Under the pieces are notes generated by a model. It was not told the DNA's origin, did no database searches, and worked only from the letters and a program-made list of their open reading frames with translations. Below are positions 21,468 to 33,553 of a stretch of DNA of 64,000 nucleotides, one piece after another. Where the stretch lies: the NCBI GenBank assembly GCA_028386065.3, contig MK922467.1, forward strand, positions 36,392 to 100,391, in the 5' to 3' direction. Numbering within the stretch: position 1 is the stretch's first letter; every line of letters begins with the position of its first letter. Both the position numbers and the translations under genes were made by a program. Source of the DNA: Turnera subulata (taxonomy: Eukaryota; Streptophyta; Magnoliopsida; Malpighiales; Passifloraceae).

Positions 21468-22596
21468 TCCTTCAATTTTGAAGTCTTGTTTTATGCGCCC
21501 ACCACCTAACGATATCCATGGGCAAAATATATACCTTTGATGGACATATCTCAAATTGATACAAAGTATGTGAAGTACTTATTTTGGTTTAAAAAAAATG
21601 TGAAGTACTTATTTCAGTTTAAAGTATATTTGATTCACCCACTTGAATTTTCTTATGTAGTTAAATAACTCTTTAAACTTGATATTATAATTATTCATTT
21701 TTAAATATTTACAATTTAAAATTTAGTTACATGTCATTACAAAATCCATATCAATGCTAGTGTCAATGGAAAATATATATTACTATTTAGTACTATATAT
21801 TATCACTACTTCAAGATTCAAATCCAACCAACATAACAAAAGAAAATATAATAAAGTAAGTGAACTGAATTGGGGTTGTAGTCTATATTATCTTATCATT
21901 TTACCTTTTTTATTTTATATTTGAACAAAATAATTAAAAAATTAAACTTGATATATATATGGAATATTAACTAGAAGGATAAAATTGTTATTTTATATTT
22001 TTTCAGGTCCCCGTAGGGTGGGTGCTATAATCCCAATTCCCATCCCCATCCCTAAATTACTCTCAAGTTGAAAATCTTTCCCATCCCCATCTCGGGAGGT
22101 CAACAATTGCCCCCATCTCCATCCCCATGGTAGAAAATCCCGCAAATCCATGCGGCAGTAGAGATTTTTCCCATCCCTCGTCAAGCATATATACTTGTTT
22201 TAGTATATTGTAGATGAGTTTGAACGTCTATTATGCAACGGTAAGTTATGAGAATGTTTAATCCTTTTAAAGTTTGAGATCTAGCTGCAGGAGGAGGATC
22301 CAAGGGCAAGGAGAGCCAAGTCCCCTAGGATTCCCTATATATATTTACGGTAATAAAATGCATTAAACTTAGGTGTAGCTCAGTGGTTTTTGGCATTGAT
22401 AATTAGGTTTTGACCATTTCTTGGATCCATGCTCCTGTCTAGCTAAGTCAGGTCTGTAAATTTTTATTGACATTCAAAATCAGTACAAGGGGTCATTAAG
22501 GAAATAACATGATACATGGATTAGCACGAAACAAAGTACTCTCAAGGTAGTAGTGCAAAATCGTTAGCAGAATAGATAGCATCTCTGTTCCTCAGC
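21468..22596. other. SPH2 3' flank, then SPH3 upstream segment
   Basis: 21468-21680 matches the SPH1 3' flank. 21690-22200 is AT-rich with no gene; 22005-22180 holds repeated CCCCATCCCCAT-type sequence that looks transposon-derived. From about 22240 to 22596 weak similarity to the upstream regions of SPH1 and SPH2 (AGATCTAGCT, AGATAGCATCT, the acceptor-like CAG) shows that this is the displaced upstream part of SPH3. A tRNA-A-box-like TAGCTCAGTGG occurs at 22377 without a B box. Confidence 0.55.
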
Positions 22597-22606
22597 AGGC
22601 AATCCT
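22597..22606. repeat. LINE-B target-site duplication, left
   Basis: AGGCAATCCT is repeated exactly at 40017-40026. The left copy is followed by the T run that is the minus-strand poly(A) of LINE-B; the right copy sits inside the exon-like block of SPH3. Joining the flanks restores the same order seen before SPH1. Confidence 0.88.
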
Positions 22607-23757
22607 TTTTTTTTTATGCAAATGGAGGGGCGAACCCTATATTACTTCAACGAGTTGTAGAGACAGCAACACGGGGAGTAGAGAACCTCACAACATCATG
22701 TGAAAGTAAATACAAAACAGAATCAAGAGGCTCCGGCAGGATAAACAGGAGAGAAGACCAAGATAAAGTTATTCGAGCCAGAGAATCGGTGACCTGATTG
22801 GCTTCTCGCAGCACGAACTTGAAAAAGGCTTCCCATGGTCGTTGCAATAATGAACGAACCTGATGCAGAATTGCCACAGGTAATTCTGGCACCGGGGTGC
22901 CATTCTAGAAGTGGGACACAAGCGCAAAGGAGTCAGACTCTATCTCCACACGCCGATAACCATAGAGCCAAGCTAGTTCCAAACCAGACTGAATCGCGCA
23001 GCACTCTTGCGTAAAGGACAGAACATGCGCCCAGAAAAGCACCATAACCCGTCAACCACTCGCCTGAAGCATCCCTCACAATACCCCCGACGCTAACTCC
23101 CTGTAACGAAGATCGCGCCCCATCAGAATTCACCCTCACCCACCCTTGTGAGGTGGGGACCAAGCCACACTAGCGGAGGTATGCAGCCCATGATGCGCAC
23201 CACCCTTATCAAAATCTAAAGAAGCCACCTGTATCTCCTGGGTTCGTGCCAAGATTTTATGAAGCAAGACAGAGGAAGAGGATGAGATACCGTCAAACAC
23301 CACCGAGTTCCTATCAATCCATATCGCATGCAGAGCAACCACAAAAAAAAAAAAAACATCCCAGGGTGCAGTGGAGCTGCGAGTCAAGAAACGATTTAAG
23401 AGATTAGTCATGCACCACCGAGAGAGATCTAAAGAGAAGAACAGACCCCAAACACTGGGTGCAATAAAATTCGGCCACACATTATGGATTACTGGCAATC
23501 CCTCAAAGTATGAAGCAGTGACTCCGGTTGACTGTGACAATAAGGACACAATGACGAAGCAAATAAATGCCTTCGATGTCTCTCTGAATTCGTAAGCAAC
23601 CGCTCATGCATCACGAGCCATAAATGGGACCGAACTCTAAGAGGTGCCTTAACCTTCCAAATACGCTTCCACACCGCTTCCTTATCGGCCCAGGCATTCG
23701 AATTGATTAATGAGTACGTCGAAGCAATCGTGAAAGAACCACTGGTTGTAACTCCCA

Positions 23758-23784
23758 CCCCCCCCCCCCCCCCCCCCCCCCCCC
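23758..23784. repeat. Poly(C) tract, 27 bp
   Basis: An uninterrupted C run in LINE-B. The minus strand is a 27-base G run, capable of forming G-quadruplexes. The exact length may be unreliable in assembly. Confidence 0.8.
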
Positions 23785-24225
23785 TCTACCCAGGCGAGTC
23801 CAGAGGCGCCTCCCAAAGAGGTGGTGAAATCGGAGCTAACTGCAGACAAACCTCCTCGGAAAGAAACGGCAAAATCATGTCCCACCTCTGTTGTCTGGTT
23901 GGATCAACAAAATCCACCACTGCACGGCCCGTTAAATCCTCAGGAACCGGAGTAGTAACCACAGAAGAGAGGCTTCCAAGCTCAGTAAACCACTTATCTT
24001 CCCAAAATCGAGTCATCCGGCCATTGCCCAATGTCCATACTACCCCTCTCGGGAAAGGTGGCCATTGATCACAAATGCCTCTCCATAATGGCAAACCACT
24101 CCCCCTGGGCAACACACTTGGGGTAGGAGAAATTGTACTTTGCACACAATATCCTAGCCCACAAAGCATTCTGATTGGTGAGAATACTCCAAGCAAGCTT
24201 CATCATGAAACAATCATTCATAACA

Positions 24226-24230
24226 CTAGT
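24226..24230. repeat. Target-site duplication of the long-LTR element, left
   Basis: CTAGT here and at 38356-38360 flank the 14.1-kb element. Removing the element and one copy rejoins LINE-B coding sequence in frame (GIRSTSV from the right side followed by MNDCF from the left). Confidence 0.95.
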
Positions 24231-24822
24231 TGAAACGCCCCGACCCGTATTTACCGTACACAGTAAACACGTGCCGGAACTGTGACGACCCAACCATACC
24301 AAGCCCAGCATACAGTGTATACAACAGAAATCCGGGCTCAACAGCCCAAAATAAAAACAACAATAATAACTCAACCGGCCCAATGGCCCAATAATATCAA
24401 TAAAATGCACAACGGAAGACTTAATAACTCACAAGACACTGTATGCGACATAGAAGCAAACTATGGATCCAAGTCCTGCCCAAGGGATAACGCCGCAGCA
24501 TGCCTGAAATACACCAAACCTGTACCATAAATAACTCATCCTACGGGATGAAAGCCCGCAGGTGAGGGGTGAGTCCGAAGTGCTCACAACCATGGATAGA
24601 CGATCAATATGCAACCCTAAAAATTACTCAAGGTCAAAACACAGGCATCACAGCCAAACACACCAAAACAAAGACTCGACCCAAAACCGGTCAAGACCAA
24701 AAAGACTAAAACAGAAAACCAATTTTTCAATTTTATCTTTCCAGGCCCCGTCACGGATAAGCTAGAGGTCAAACCTGGTTATCAACATATTCCGGGTGCC
24801 AGACCAAATCCAAGAGAACCCA

Positions 24823-25202
24823 GGGATCGACATCCCAAAAATACGAACCCAGGGATAGACATCCCAAAAATAATCACGTGATAGACATCCCAAGCATAGA
24901 CATGCTTATCACAAGTAACCCAGGTCACGGCCACCACAAAATAGTCTTAAACCATCTAGTCGTACCGCTACTTACCACGTGACAATTATATTATCGCCAT
25001 TAAAATCAAATCACAGGGATCAACATCCCTAACCAAAATACCGGGATAGACATCCCAAACCAAACCCAAGGATCGACATCCTTATCACAATTTATTATTA
25101 ATTCCATTATACCTTAAACCAAAAAGACGCAAGGATAAACATCCAAAAACCAACATGGGATAAACATCCCGACAACAATCAAGACAATGGGATAAACATC
25201 CC
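24823..25202. repeat. Array of about ten tetraloop hairpins in LTR-A
   Basis: Short perfect stems with four-base loops recur every 15-110 bp: GGGAT-CGAC-ATCCC (24823), GGGAT-AGAC-ATCCC (24852), AAGCAT-AGAC-ATGCTT (24892), AGGGAT-CAAC-ATCCCT (25015), GGGAT-AGAC-ATCCC (25043), AAGGAT-CGAC-ATCCTT (25068), GGAT-AAAC-ATCC (25133), and GGGAT-AAAC-ATCCC (25157 and 25189), plus one damaged copy at 24879. Loops all end in AC. The other LTR has the same array at 36048-36428. Confidence 0.85.
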
Positions 25203-25978
25203 GAATCATACCACAGAAACGCAACACTCAACAGTGCAACAACCATCAAACACAACAACCGAGTAATATAGGCACATATAGAAGGAAATCCATCCTCACC
25301 TTGGCCGATTACTCAACTCCGGAAACAATGACCGGTCCGACGCCGGCTCCTCGGGAAACTGCCCGATATCCAAACCTATACAACAAAACAATATATACAC
25401 ATAAATGCACATAAACAGTATACTATGATGCCAATACTGCGAAATATACCCATCCCGATTTATAGCCTTTATTATCTTTTTTCACCATAATTATCCCTTT
25501 TTCCGAAAATATATTGTATGCGTATAAGGTTACAAAAATATATTTCCAAAACTATTATATCAAAACATTTTCATAAAATAATATACTTTTTTCCAAAATA
25601 ATAATTACCTTAATTTTTCTAGAAAAAAAATAACCTATTTACAATTTCCAGAAAATATATATAGTATTTATCTTTTTTTCTAAATATATATATAATAATA
25701 TTTTCCAACATAAAATATAATTACCTTTAATTTTCAAAGTACATGTATATACATTCCTCAACCATAATTTTCCAGGGAAAATAATATTTCCAGAAATTAT
25801 TTCATGGTATATATTTTTACTCCAATTAATAATAGTTTTCCAAAACATAACTTAATTATTTATCAAAGTATATATATTTATATTTTCCTGAAAATACCAG
25901 AATTAAATTGATCATAATTTTCTCAAAGTAAATATATAATTTTTTTCCAAAATTATATACCAGATTATGAATAAATAA

Positions 25979-26023
<45 letters not shown>

Positions 26024-26194
26024 TTGTTTTTTTAAAATTAAACGGACTGGGCCATGAATAGTGCCGGCCCAGACCAAGGCAGCAGGCTTGCCAAGGTTCG
26101 GCCCAGCACCAGCTCACAGCCCAACCCAGAAACACGACCCAAACCCAGCAACACGACCCGACCAGATGAAAGGGGTCGGACGCGGCGCGGGTCT

Positions 26195-27658
26195 TGTAAC
26201 GTCCCGGCTTGTCGACTGTCACTACAGACCAACACGGGACCTTTCCAACATGCTTTGTCCTCAATCGCACGTTTCTAGGGAAAACTTCCCAGAAGGTCGC
26301 CCATCCTAGAATTGCTCCAAGTCAAGCACGTTTAACTTTGGAGTTTTTCTAGAATGAGCACCGAAAAGGTAGGTGCACCTTGCTGATATAGTTAGTGCCC
26401 ATCAAACCGTTTAAGCTACTCTCAATTGTACAGTCTCATACCTGTACAACCTCGAAATTGCCCTAACTGTGCAGCCCCATCCCTATACAGTCTCAGGATC
26501 TCTCCTATTCCGGTGTGGATCGGTTCATTCCCGTGCCCCTCCGTCTAGAAGCCTGCCAGAAGCCGCTCCTTGTCTATGCTCATCCCGGCACCGGCGTACA
26601 CTTCCCGCCCTCATAGACCCCTGGGTGTCACAGGCCCACCAACTTCTGCTAGGTTCGTCCCCGAACCCTGCACCGTACTAGAGGAGTCTTGGAGCTCCGC
26701 TACCAACTGTAACGTCCCGGCTTGTCGACTGTCACTACAGACCAACACGGGACCTTTCCAACATGCTTTGTCCTCACTCGCATGTTTCTAGGGAAAACTT
26801 CCCAGAAGGTCTCCCATCCTAGAATTGCTCCAAGTCAAGCACGTTTAACTTTGGAGTTTTTCTAGAATGAGCACCGAAAAGGTAGGTGCACCTTGCTGAT
26901 ATAGTTAGTGCCCATCAAACCGTTTAAGCTACTCTCAATTGTACAGTCTCATACCTGTACAACCTCGAAATTGCCCTAACTGTGCAGCCCCATCCCTATA
27001 CAGTCTCAGGATCTCTCCTATTCCGGTGTGGATCGGTTCATTCCCGTGCCCCTCCGTCTAGAAGCCTGCCAGAAGCCGCTCCTTGTCTATGCTCATCCCG
27101 GCACCGGCGTACACTTCCCGCCCTCATAGACCCCTGGGTGTCACAGGCCCACCAACTTCTGCTAGGTTCGTCCCCGAACCCTGCACCGTACTAGAGGAGT
27201 CTTGGAGCTCCGCTACCAACTGTAACGTCCCGGCTTGTCGACTGTCACTACAGACCAACACGGGACCTTTCCAACATGCTTTGTCCTCACTCGCATGTTT
27301 CTAGGGAAAACTTCCCAGAAGGTCACCCATCCTAGAATTGCTCCAAGTCAAGCACGTTTAGCTTTGGAGTTTTTCTAGAATGAGCACCGAAAAGGTTGGT
27401 GCACCTTGCTGATATAGTTCGTACCCATCAAACCGTTTAAGCTACTCTCAATTGTATAGTCCCATACATGTACAACCTCGAAATCGCCCTAACTGTGCAG
27501 CCCCATCCCTACACAGTCTCAGGATCTCTCCTATTCTGGTGTGGATCGGTTCATTCCCGTGCCCCTCCGTCTAGAAGCCTGCCAGAAGCCGCTCCTTGTC
27601 TATGCTCATCCCGACACCGGCATACACTTCCCGCCCTCATAGACCCCGGGGTGTCACA
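26195..27658 (-). mobile_element. Triple-LTR miniature element array (TRIM-like)
   Basis: Three LTRs of exactly 438 bp (26195-26632, 26708-27145, 27221-27658) are separated by two 75-bp internal segments (26633-26707, 27146-27220). On the minus strand each LTR starts TGTGACACCC and ends GACGTTACA, and each internal segment starts with the PBS TGGTAGCGGAGC and ends in a G-rich tract before the next LTR. The internal segments are identical, LTRs 1 and 2 differ at only about three bases, and LTR 3 is more diverged. This is LTR-int-LTR-int-LTR with no coding capacity, as in tandem TRIM arrays formed by recombination. Confidence 0.8.
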
Positions 27659-27663
27659 GGCAC

Positions 27664-30600
27664 TGAAACGCCCGTGTCCCAATTTATTAGTATAAAATGA
27701 CTTTAAATATAAAATGACCAAATTGCCCTTATCATTCCCGGGACACGAAAATATAATCAACTGAAACACCGTATCCCAAATTATCTATTAGATTAATTAT
27801 ATCATGTGAAGTGGCCAAAATGCCCTTCTCCCCCGGGATACAATAAAATCAAGAAAAGTCATTAATTATGCAATATAAAGACAGTACAGTATATCAAAAT
27901 AAAGTATGCAGCGGAAGACAAATACATAATCAAATATGAATATAATGCACCCTATGGATCCGACCCGAGGAGGAAAGCACCGCCACCTGCTGATATGCAC
28001 CACTGCTCATCGATCAGCTAACCTGTAAAAGGTCTGTGAGGGGTTGAGACCAACCACTGTCTCACCGCAAACAAATAAACCAGTGTATACAAATACAAAT
28101 CAACTACAAGTACACCAGCATCAGACAACAGCAACCACAATGCACAAACAAGTCATAATGAACAATACAAGTCATCAACAGACTTCAAACCAACACTGAT
28201 TTTTAATCACTTAATTATCATTGAACTTTATTGTTATTAGGGTTGAATGTTTTATCAGGGCCCTCTACTGTGTGCGTCGAGCTCGGTCCCATCTCATGAG
28301 ACAACCAGGGCATAAGCCCAATATAAACCAGGGCAAGGCCCAATACAATCAGAGAGAGAGATAGAGAGAGAGAAAGAGGGAGGTAGAAGGGGGGAGATAG
28401 AAAGAGGGAGGTAGAACCGGTCATAACAGACCCATATGCTAAACCGCATATACCATGCTTAACCGCATGAAATCCCGAGGGGTAACACTTCCCGCTCGAA
28501 CCAACCAGTCAACAGCCCCACAGTAGAATTATTATAATATGTTATTCTCAATTATGCTTAAAGAGTTTCATGTACCATTACATATGACTGTCCAGGTTGG
28601 TGTGGATTTAACATCTTATTCTCAAGTCCGGGCTTCCAGCCCATAGTCTACCACACAAACCACAAAACTGTATATCATGTTATTTAACACACAAAGCAAG
28701 TCATACACGACAGACATATTATACCACACTGGTACACAGTTCACATAATCATGTACACTGCATCAGAGATATCATCAATAGGATACAAGGTGTAAGCAAG
28801 AACATCCACAAAGCAGGCAAGCGTGCATACAGCATTCAAGACCAAACAAATAATACCACTTATATACCAAGACGATTAACCGAGCATTGTAGGCAGTAAT
28901 GTATACAAAGGTTTATAAGTCCTCACCTGGGCCATATTAATTGCCTCGAGACCCGAAGCCTCGTTCTGCCCCTACATTCCTATGTCCGTAACATCCTACG
29001 AACGTACACATCTTATAAGATGCTTATTCTTAACAAATACAATAAAGACATGCCAATGATATAATCTCGAGTTTAACCCGCAACACTAAGTCTGTTACCA
29101 AAAGATCAGGGTCTAAACCCAAACTCCAGAATTCTATAAACTTAAATCCGATTGGAAACAATGGGCCTAGAGTGCACTATCTATAATCTCCAACACACAC
29201 ATGGGGCATAAAGCGATACCAATTATTGGCCTAAGCCCAAAGTCAGGGTCTAAGCTCATAGTCTTAAAAGAATTAAAGACCATTTATAAACTGATAAATC
29301 AAGTTCAAAGAATTTTCAGGCGTACAAACCATAGCCTCAAAGTGAAAATCTTATTATCAATGCCAAAGAAGTCAATGCGTGTAAATCAAGTTTTCATGGC
29401 GTAAAATCCATGACAAGCCTATCTGATTGGAATAAATATTTTGATTTGTTGTCATGCATTGAAAACAGGTTTAAGGCACTTGAACTGCCAACTCACAATT
29501 AGTTGCTAGCTGTCAATGTTTTAGCATCAAGAGTGCGCATAAACATGATGAGTTGATCAGAATGCATTTCCAGAAAGAAAAATCATATAGGCCCATGTTT
29601 AGCGCACTAAACGCCCAAGATATGCAGTTTGCAACACTAATGTTTTTTTTTATTGTTTCAAGATTTAAGCACAACAAGGATTAAATAAAATCCATTAGAA
29701 ACCCGAAACCACTTAGAAAACAATCCACCGTTTTAGCATATGTCCTTTTACTTAATTAATAGATTGGTGGCAGAGAATAAGCATCTGAAGGAGGTGCCAT
29801 AAAGGAAAACAAACATAGAACCCGAACAAGCAATTACCCAAGTTTAGCCCTCAATCGGCTTTGAGAGACAAAATCCAAAAGAAAAAAAGAATTTAAGTTC
29901 CCAGAAAAGAAATTACCGGAAAACTCACGGACCATACTGTCTAGATTGATCGTGTCTCAAATCTGTCCAACCCGTCCCGAGCCTGCAGCCTCACTACCGA
30001 CCAGAGCCCGTCACCAACCTTGCATCGGCAACAGAGCTGACCCGTCACCAATGGACAACACCCGTACAGAAGTAACCAGCGTCCGGAAACAACATTCGAA
30101 CCCCCAGCCAATCCTACCACCGACGGCAACACCAACAACAATCGCACTCACCGTCCACCACCACAACAAAACAAAATCCAATTAACATAACCCGGCAACA
30201 GAGGGAAAAGCAAGGAGAAAAAGTAAGGAGCAAGAGGAGGACGGCGACGTAGCACTCACCCTACAGTTCAGCAAGCGGCGGCGGTGCGACCCAGACGCAG
30301 CCACGCCCAAGACGAGCCCGGCACGAGCCTTCCCTCGACCTTCCTTCCTCTGCTACTGATTGGTGACGGCAGGAAAAAGGATGAGATGGGGGTGTCGGCG
30401 TTGGGGTGAGGAAAAGACAGAAGATGGTGATGGTGTGAGTGCCTTTGAGGCACGACGGCGAAAGAGAAAGAAGGGAAAAGATGCAGCGGCCGGTCGGGGA
30501 GAGGAAAGGAAAAGAGGGAAAGTGGAAAAGAAGTTTTAATACTTTGGGGAAACCCTAAGATTCGGCTTGCATCCAAAAAGGCGCCGTTTTGGTAAGCAAC

Positions 30601-30971
30601 GGCGTCGTTCTGTCCCCTTTTTTTTCCTCAAGTCAAGCATACAACTAACCCAGTCAAAACGCAAGCTCCCTTAAGTTTTATGCCTTGACACTCCCAAAAC
30701 TACGTAGTATTGATCAATACTACTCCAAAACTTGTGTTCCATACCTAAACGCAAATTTTATACTAAAGAACCAAATTGGATTAAACTCGAAAAATAAAAC
30801 AAAGTGGAAATTCCTTTAAGAATAAAATTTTAAACAACTCATAAGAATCAATTCCCATATGGCAAAAAGTAAAATTTCCGAAAGAGATTTCTCTGAGGTA
30901 AAATTGAATTTTAAATTCCAAAAATTTTGAAAATTCCGTAAAAATCAATTAACGAAAATCGGGGCATTACA
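27664..30971 (-). mobile_element. Long LTR-like sequence (possible solo LTR, 3.3 kb)
   Basis: In minus orientation it begins TGTAATGCCCCG (30971) and ends GGGCGTTTCA (27664), termini close to those of LTR-A, but most of the interior is unrelated to it. It has no coding ORF with a recognisable domain, contains a GA-rich simple repeat (28347-28400), and has a GC-rich block with TATA-poor sequence at 29940-30560. Together with the miniature array it occupies one insertion site (GGTCT at 26190-26194, GTTCT at 30972-30976). The order of these two insertions is unclear because GGCAC lies between them. Confidence 0.55.
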
Positions 30972-31258
30972 GTTCTGCTCACCTTGGATGAGCTCGGCGG
31001 CAGCGTAAACGAGGCGGGGGAAGGACGAGCGAGCACACCCACGGCAGTGGCGGACAAGGACGACTCCAAGGGCGGTGGAACAGCGGCGCTGCGTCGTCGG
31101 CGTGAGGCGGCAGGCGTGGAAAAGAAGCGGATCCGCGGGTCTGCTCCTCGGGTCGACGGCGCGTTGCGGCGCTTCGGTGGACGGAAGAGCTCGGGGAAGG
31201 TGGAGACAGGTCGGCGACGACTCTGGCATCCTGCTGGTGGTGGCGGTGCGACGAGAGG

Positions 31259-32391
31259 TGTTAGAACTCATGCCTCCTTGTTTCATTTCAGAGTTTTGAT
31301 AATGACAAACCTTGGCTCAATTGATGACAACCTTGAAGCAAAAAGAAATCAAGCAAACAAGTGCTCAACCAAAGTGATCAAGAATTCAAGAGAAGATATG
31401 ATCAAGAGTTGAAGTACAAGAAGAGCAAGAGAAGTTAGGACCCATTTGTACAGGNNNNNNNNNNNNNNNNNNNNNNNNNNNNNNNNNNNNNNNNNNNNNN
31501 NNNNNNNNNNNNNNNNNNNNNNNNNNNNNNNNNNNNNNNNNNNNNNNNNNNNNNNNNNNNNNNNNNNNNNNNNNNNNNNNNNNNNNNNNNNNNNNNNNNN
31601 NNNNNNNNNNNNNNNNNNNNNNNNNNNNNNNNNNNNNNNNNNNNNNNNNNNNNNNNNNNNNNNNNNNNNNNNNNNNNNNNNNNNNNNNNNNNNNNNNNNN
31701 NNNNNNNNNNNNNNNNNNNNNNNNNNNNNNNNNNNNNNNNNNNNNNNNNNNNNNNNNNNNNNNNNNNNNNNNNNNNNNNNNNNNNNNNNNNNNNNNNNNN
31801 NNNNNNNNNNNNNNNNNNNNNNNNNNNNNNNNNNNNNNNNNNNNNNNNNNNNNNNNNNNNNNNNNNNNNNNNNNNNNNNNNNNNNNNNNNNNNNNNNNNN
31901 NNNNNNNNNNNNNNNNNNNNNNNNNNNNNNNNNNNNNNNNNNNNNNNNNNNNNNNNNNNNNNNNNNNNNNNNNNNNNNNNNNNNNNNNNNNNNNNNNNNN
32001 NNNNNNNNNNNNNNNNNNNNNNNNNNNNNNNNNNNNNNNNNNNNNNNNNNNNNNNNNNNNNNNNNNNNNNNNNNNNNNNNNNNNNNNNNNNNNNNNNNNN
32101 NNNNNNNNNNNNNNNNNNNNNNNNNNNNNNNNNNNGGGTTTAGGATTCTTGTGACTAGAATTCCTAGGTTGTAACGGTTTGTTAAGCACCCGTAAGCTTA
32201 ACGTAGATAGTGAAATCTTCAAGTGAGACTTGAAGGGCTGGATTAGCCACACTAGTAGAGTGTGTGTGAACCAGGATAAATCTCTTGTGTCCTTCATTCT
32301 TTTAATTCCGCACTTATTTCCTGCAAAGTTTTTAATTTTCGATCATAAGCTATTCACCCCCCCCTCTAGCTTAAGTCTATTGTTCCTAACA
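31259..32391 (+). mobile_element. Copia-type LTR with assembly gap (solo LTR or collapsed element)
   Basis: Starts TGTTAGAACT and ends TGTTCCTAACA, with the TSD AGAGG at 31254-31258 and 32392-32396. The 3' end has the TATTCACCCCCC and TCTAGC signature usual at the end of SIRE/Maximus-like Copia LTRs; this lineage is tentative. An N run fills 31455-32135, so an internal region could be hidden in the gap. Confidence 0.75.
31455..32135. other. Assembly gap (681 N)
   Basis: N run inside the Copia-type LTR. Any ORF drawn across it is an artefact. Confidence 0.99.
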
Positions 32392-32458
32392 AGAGGTGGC
32401 GCCGATCTCTCCTTGGTGAATAGTGACAAGGGGAGGCTCCGGGTGGGAACTGTTCACT

Positions 32459-32740
32459 CTATTTTTTTCCTTTTTTCTTTTTTTTTCTATTTTCTTCTTT
32501 TTTTTTTCTTCTTTTTTTTTCCTATATTCCGATTTTCTTTCTTCTTTCTTTTTTTTCTTTTTTTTCTTTTCTTTACTCCCTCTCTGTTTCTTTTTTTCTG
32601 ATTTTTCTTCTTTTTTTTCTTTTTCTTCTTTTTGTTTTCCTCTTCTTTTTTTTCTCTCTTTTTCTTTTTTTCCTCTCTTTTTCTTTTTTCCTCTCCTTTT
32701 CTTTTTCTTCTCCTCTTCCTCTATTCTCCCGGTTCCTTTT
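32459..32740. repeat. Long polypyrimidine tract in LTR-A, left copy
   Basis: About 280 bases of almost only T and C on the plus strand; the right LTR has the matching tract at 37747-38005. In element orientation this is a polypurine run just downstream of a TATA-like TTTATAAAAG (38012-38021 in the right LTR), so it would be the start of the LTR transcript. Long ORFs drawn here are low-complexity artefacts. Confidence 0.85.
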
Positions 32741-33219
32741 TTCTTTTATAAACGAGAAATTACTGTGTATCATGTGATTCCTCAATAATGCAGCCTGTCT
32801 GCATTATAGAAAGAGTCCAGTCCGGACCAAAAAATAACTGATACCCCCTTAGTTATTTTTCGATGTGATTTTTCTGAGAATTCCGGGATCCAAAAAATAC
32901 CAATTTAGGCCCGAAAAATCCACGGAAAAATCACGAGCGCGGGAAAACTCTCGGTTTCGAAAAACGATGCCCGATTTACCTTGAACTAATTACCCAAGAT
33001 TAATTAATCGGTAAATCACGGTAAAAAGACTTTTATTGTCCCGGTAAAAATCTAAAATTTTCCCCAGGCTGTTACAGTCTACCCACCTTAAAAAGAATTT
33101 CTTCCCCGAAATTCCGTCTTATCCATGGGTCCTACCACGGTAAGCTTCTGGCACTCTCTGCCAGGTGTCCAAACTCAACCCGAGATACCGCTTATATCCT
33201 TAAGCGACTTCTCATCCTC

Positions 33220-33228
33220 TATAAAAAA
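33220..33228 (+). promoter_or_regulatory. TATA box for the first antisense ORF of LTR-A
   Basis: TATAAAAAA about 35 bp before the ATG at 33263, on the strand opposite to the retrotransposon. Confidence 0.5.
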
Positions 33229-33262
33229 CCAAACCTCATGACTGGCAAACTCACACACAGTC

Positions 33263-33553
33263 ATGGACTCTCCACTGAGGACAAGAACTACCTCAGACTC
33301 CGAGGACAACAGCTACATCGGCGGCACTGCTTTCCCAACAAGCTCCGATGAAGAACCTCCCAAGAAGCGGTTCAAAACCAACATCATCGGCCTGAAGGAA
33401 CACATGGTCGTCTCTAGCAGACGGCGAAAGAAACGTGCCAACAAGAAAGCTGAAGATCAAAAGGGCAAGGCGACGGCTGAAAGCAGCACTCCGCAGCAGA
33501 CTCTGACGCAGCTGAACGTCTCACTGAAGAAGATCAGCTCGGCGGTGGCGTAG
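33263..33553 (+). CDS. Antisense ORF 1 in LTR-A: small basic nuclear-like protein (96 aa)
   Basis: Not assignable to a known family. The first 31 residues are acidic and Ser/Thr-rich. They are followed by two basic clusters that look like nuclear localisation signals, PPKKRFK (32-38) and SRRRKKRANKK (52-62), and a C-terminal segment with a possible short helix. A TATA box lies 35 bp upstream and AATAAATAAA at 33672-33681 could be a poly(A) signal. Another open segment of about 30 codons follows the stop in frame. The ORF is antisense to the LTR element. Tat-lineage elements such as Grande and Retand are known to carry antisense accessory ORFs, and the Grande one encodes a nuclear protein; similarity of this ORF to those is an inference from position and composition only. 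Confidence 0.5.
   Translation: MDSPLRTRTTSDSEDNSYIGGTAFPTSSDEEPPKKRFKTNIIGLKEHMVVSSRRRKKRANKKAEDQKGKATAESSTPQQTLTQLNVSLKKISSAVA

Larger units (their letters stand above)
22607..24230 (-). pseudogene. LINE-B, 3' part (zf-RVT, RNase H, poly(A))
   Basis: The 3' half of an L1-type ORF2 on the minus strand. From 24230 downward: the conserved block MNDCFMMKLAWSIL, a Trp-rich region (RGICDQWPPF, RFWEDKWF), a zf-RVT zinc site near 23490-23640 (C-x2-C and H-x4-C), and an RNase H domain in two frames (23163-22933: VNSDGA, GGIVRDASG; then 22892-22647: LREANQVTDSLAR). Frameshifts and stops occur near 23758, 23549, 23163 and 22905. It ends in a poly(A) of nine T on the plus strand (22607-22615). A 27-base C run at 23758-23784 lies in the coding region and would read as poly-Gly. 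Its 5' half is at 38361-40016. Confidence 0.88.
24231..33076 (-). repeat. 3' LTR of LTR-A (interrupted)
   Basis: The retained parts are 24231-26194, 30977-31258 and 32397-33076. They align with the right LTR throughout with few differences; several indels occur in the polypyrimidine tract and the AT microsatellite (25985-26022). The two insertions carry the TSDs GGTCT/GTTCT and AGAGG/AGAGG. Confidence 0.88.

Noticed and set aside
22377..22387. tRNA A box (TAGCTCAGTGG)
   Set aside because: No B box or cloverleaf downstream; likely a SINE remnant or chance match.
24823..25202. CRISPR-like array of short repeats
   Set aside because: Units are 14-16 bp hairpins with irregular spacing, inside a plant LTR that occurs twice. 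Nothing prokaryotic is present.
31386..32297. 303-codon ORF on the minus strand and 242-codon ORF on the plus strand
   Set aside because: Both consist mainly of N-derived X residues across the assembly gap.
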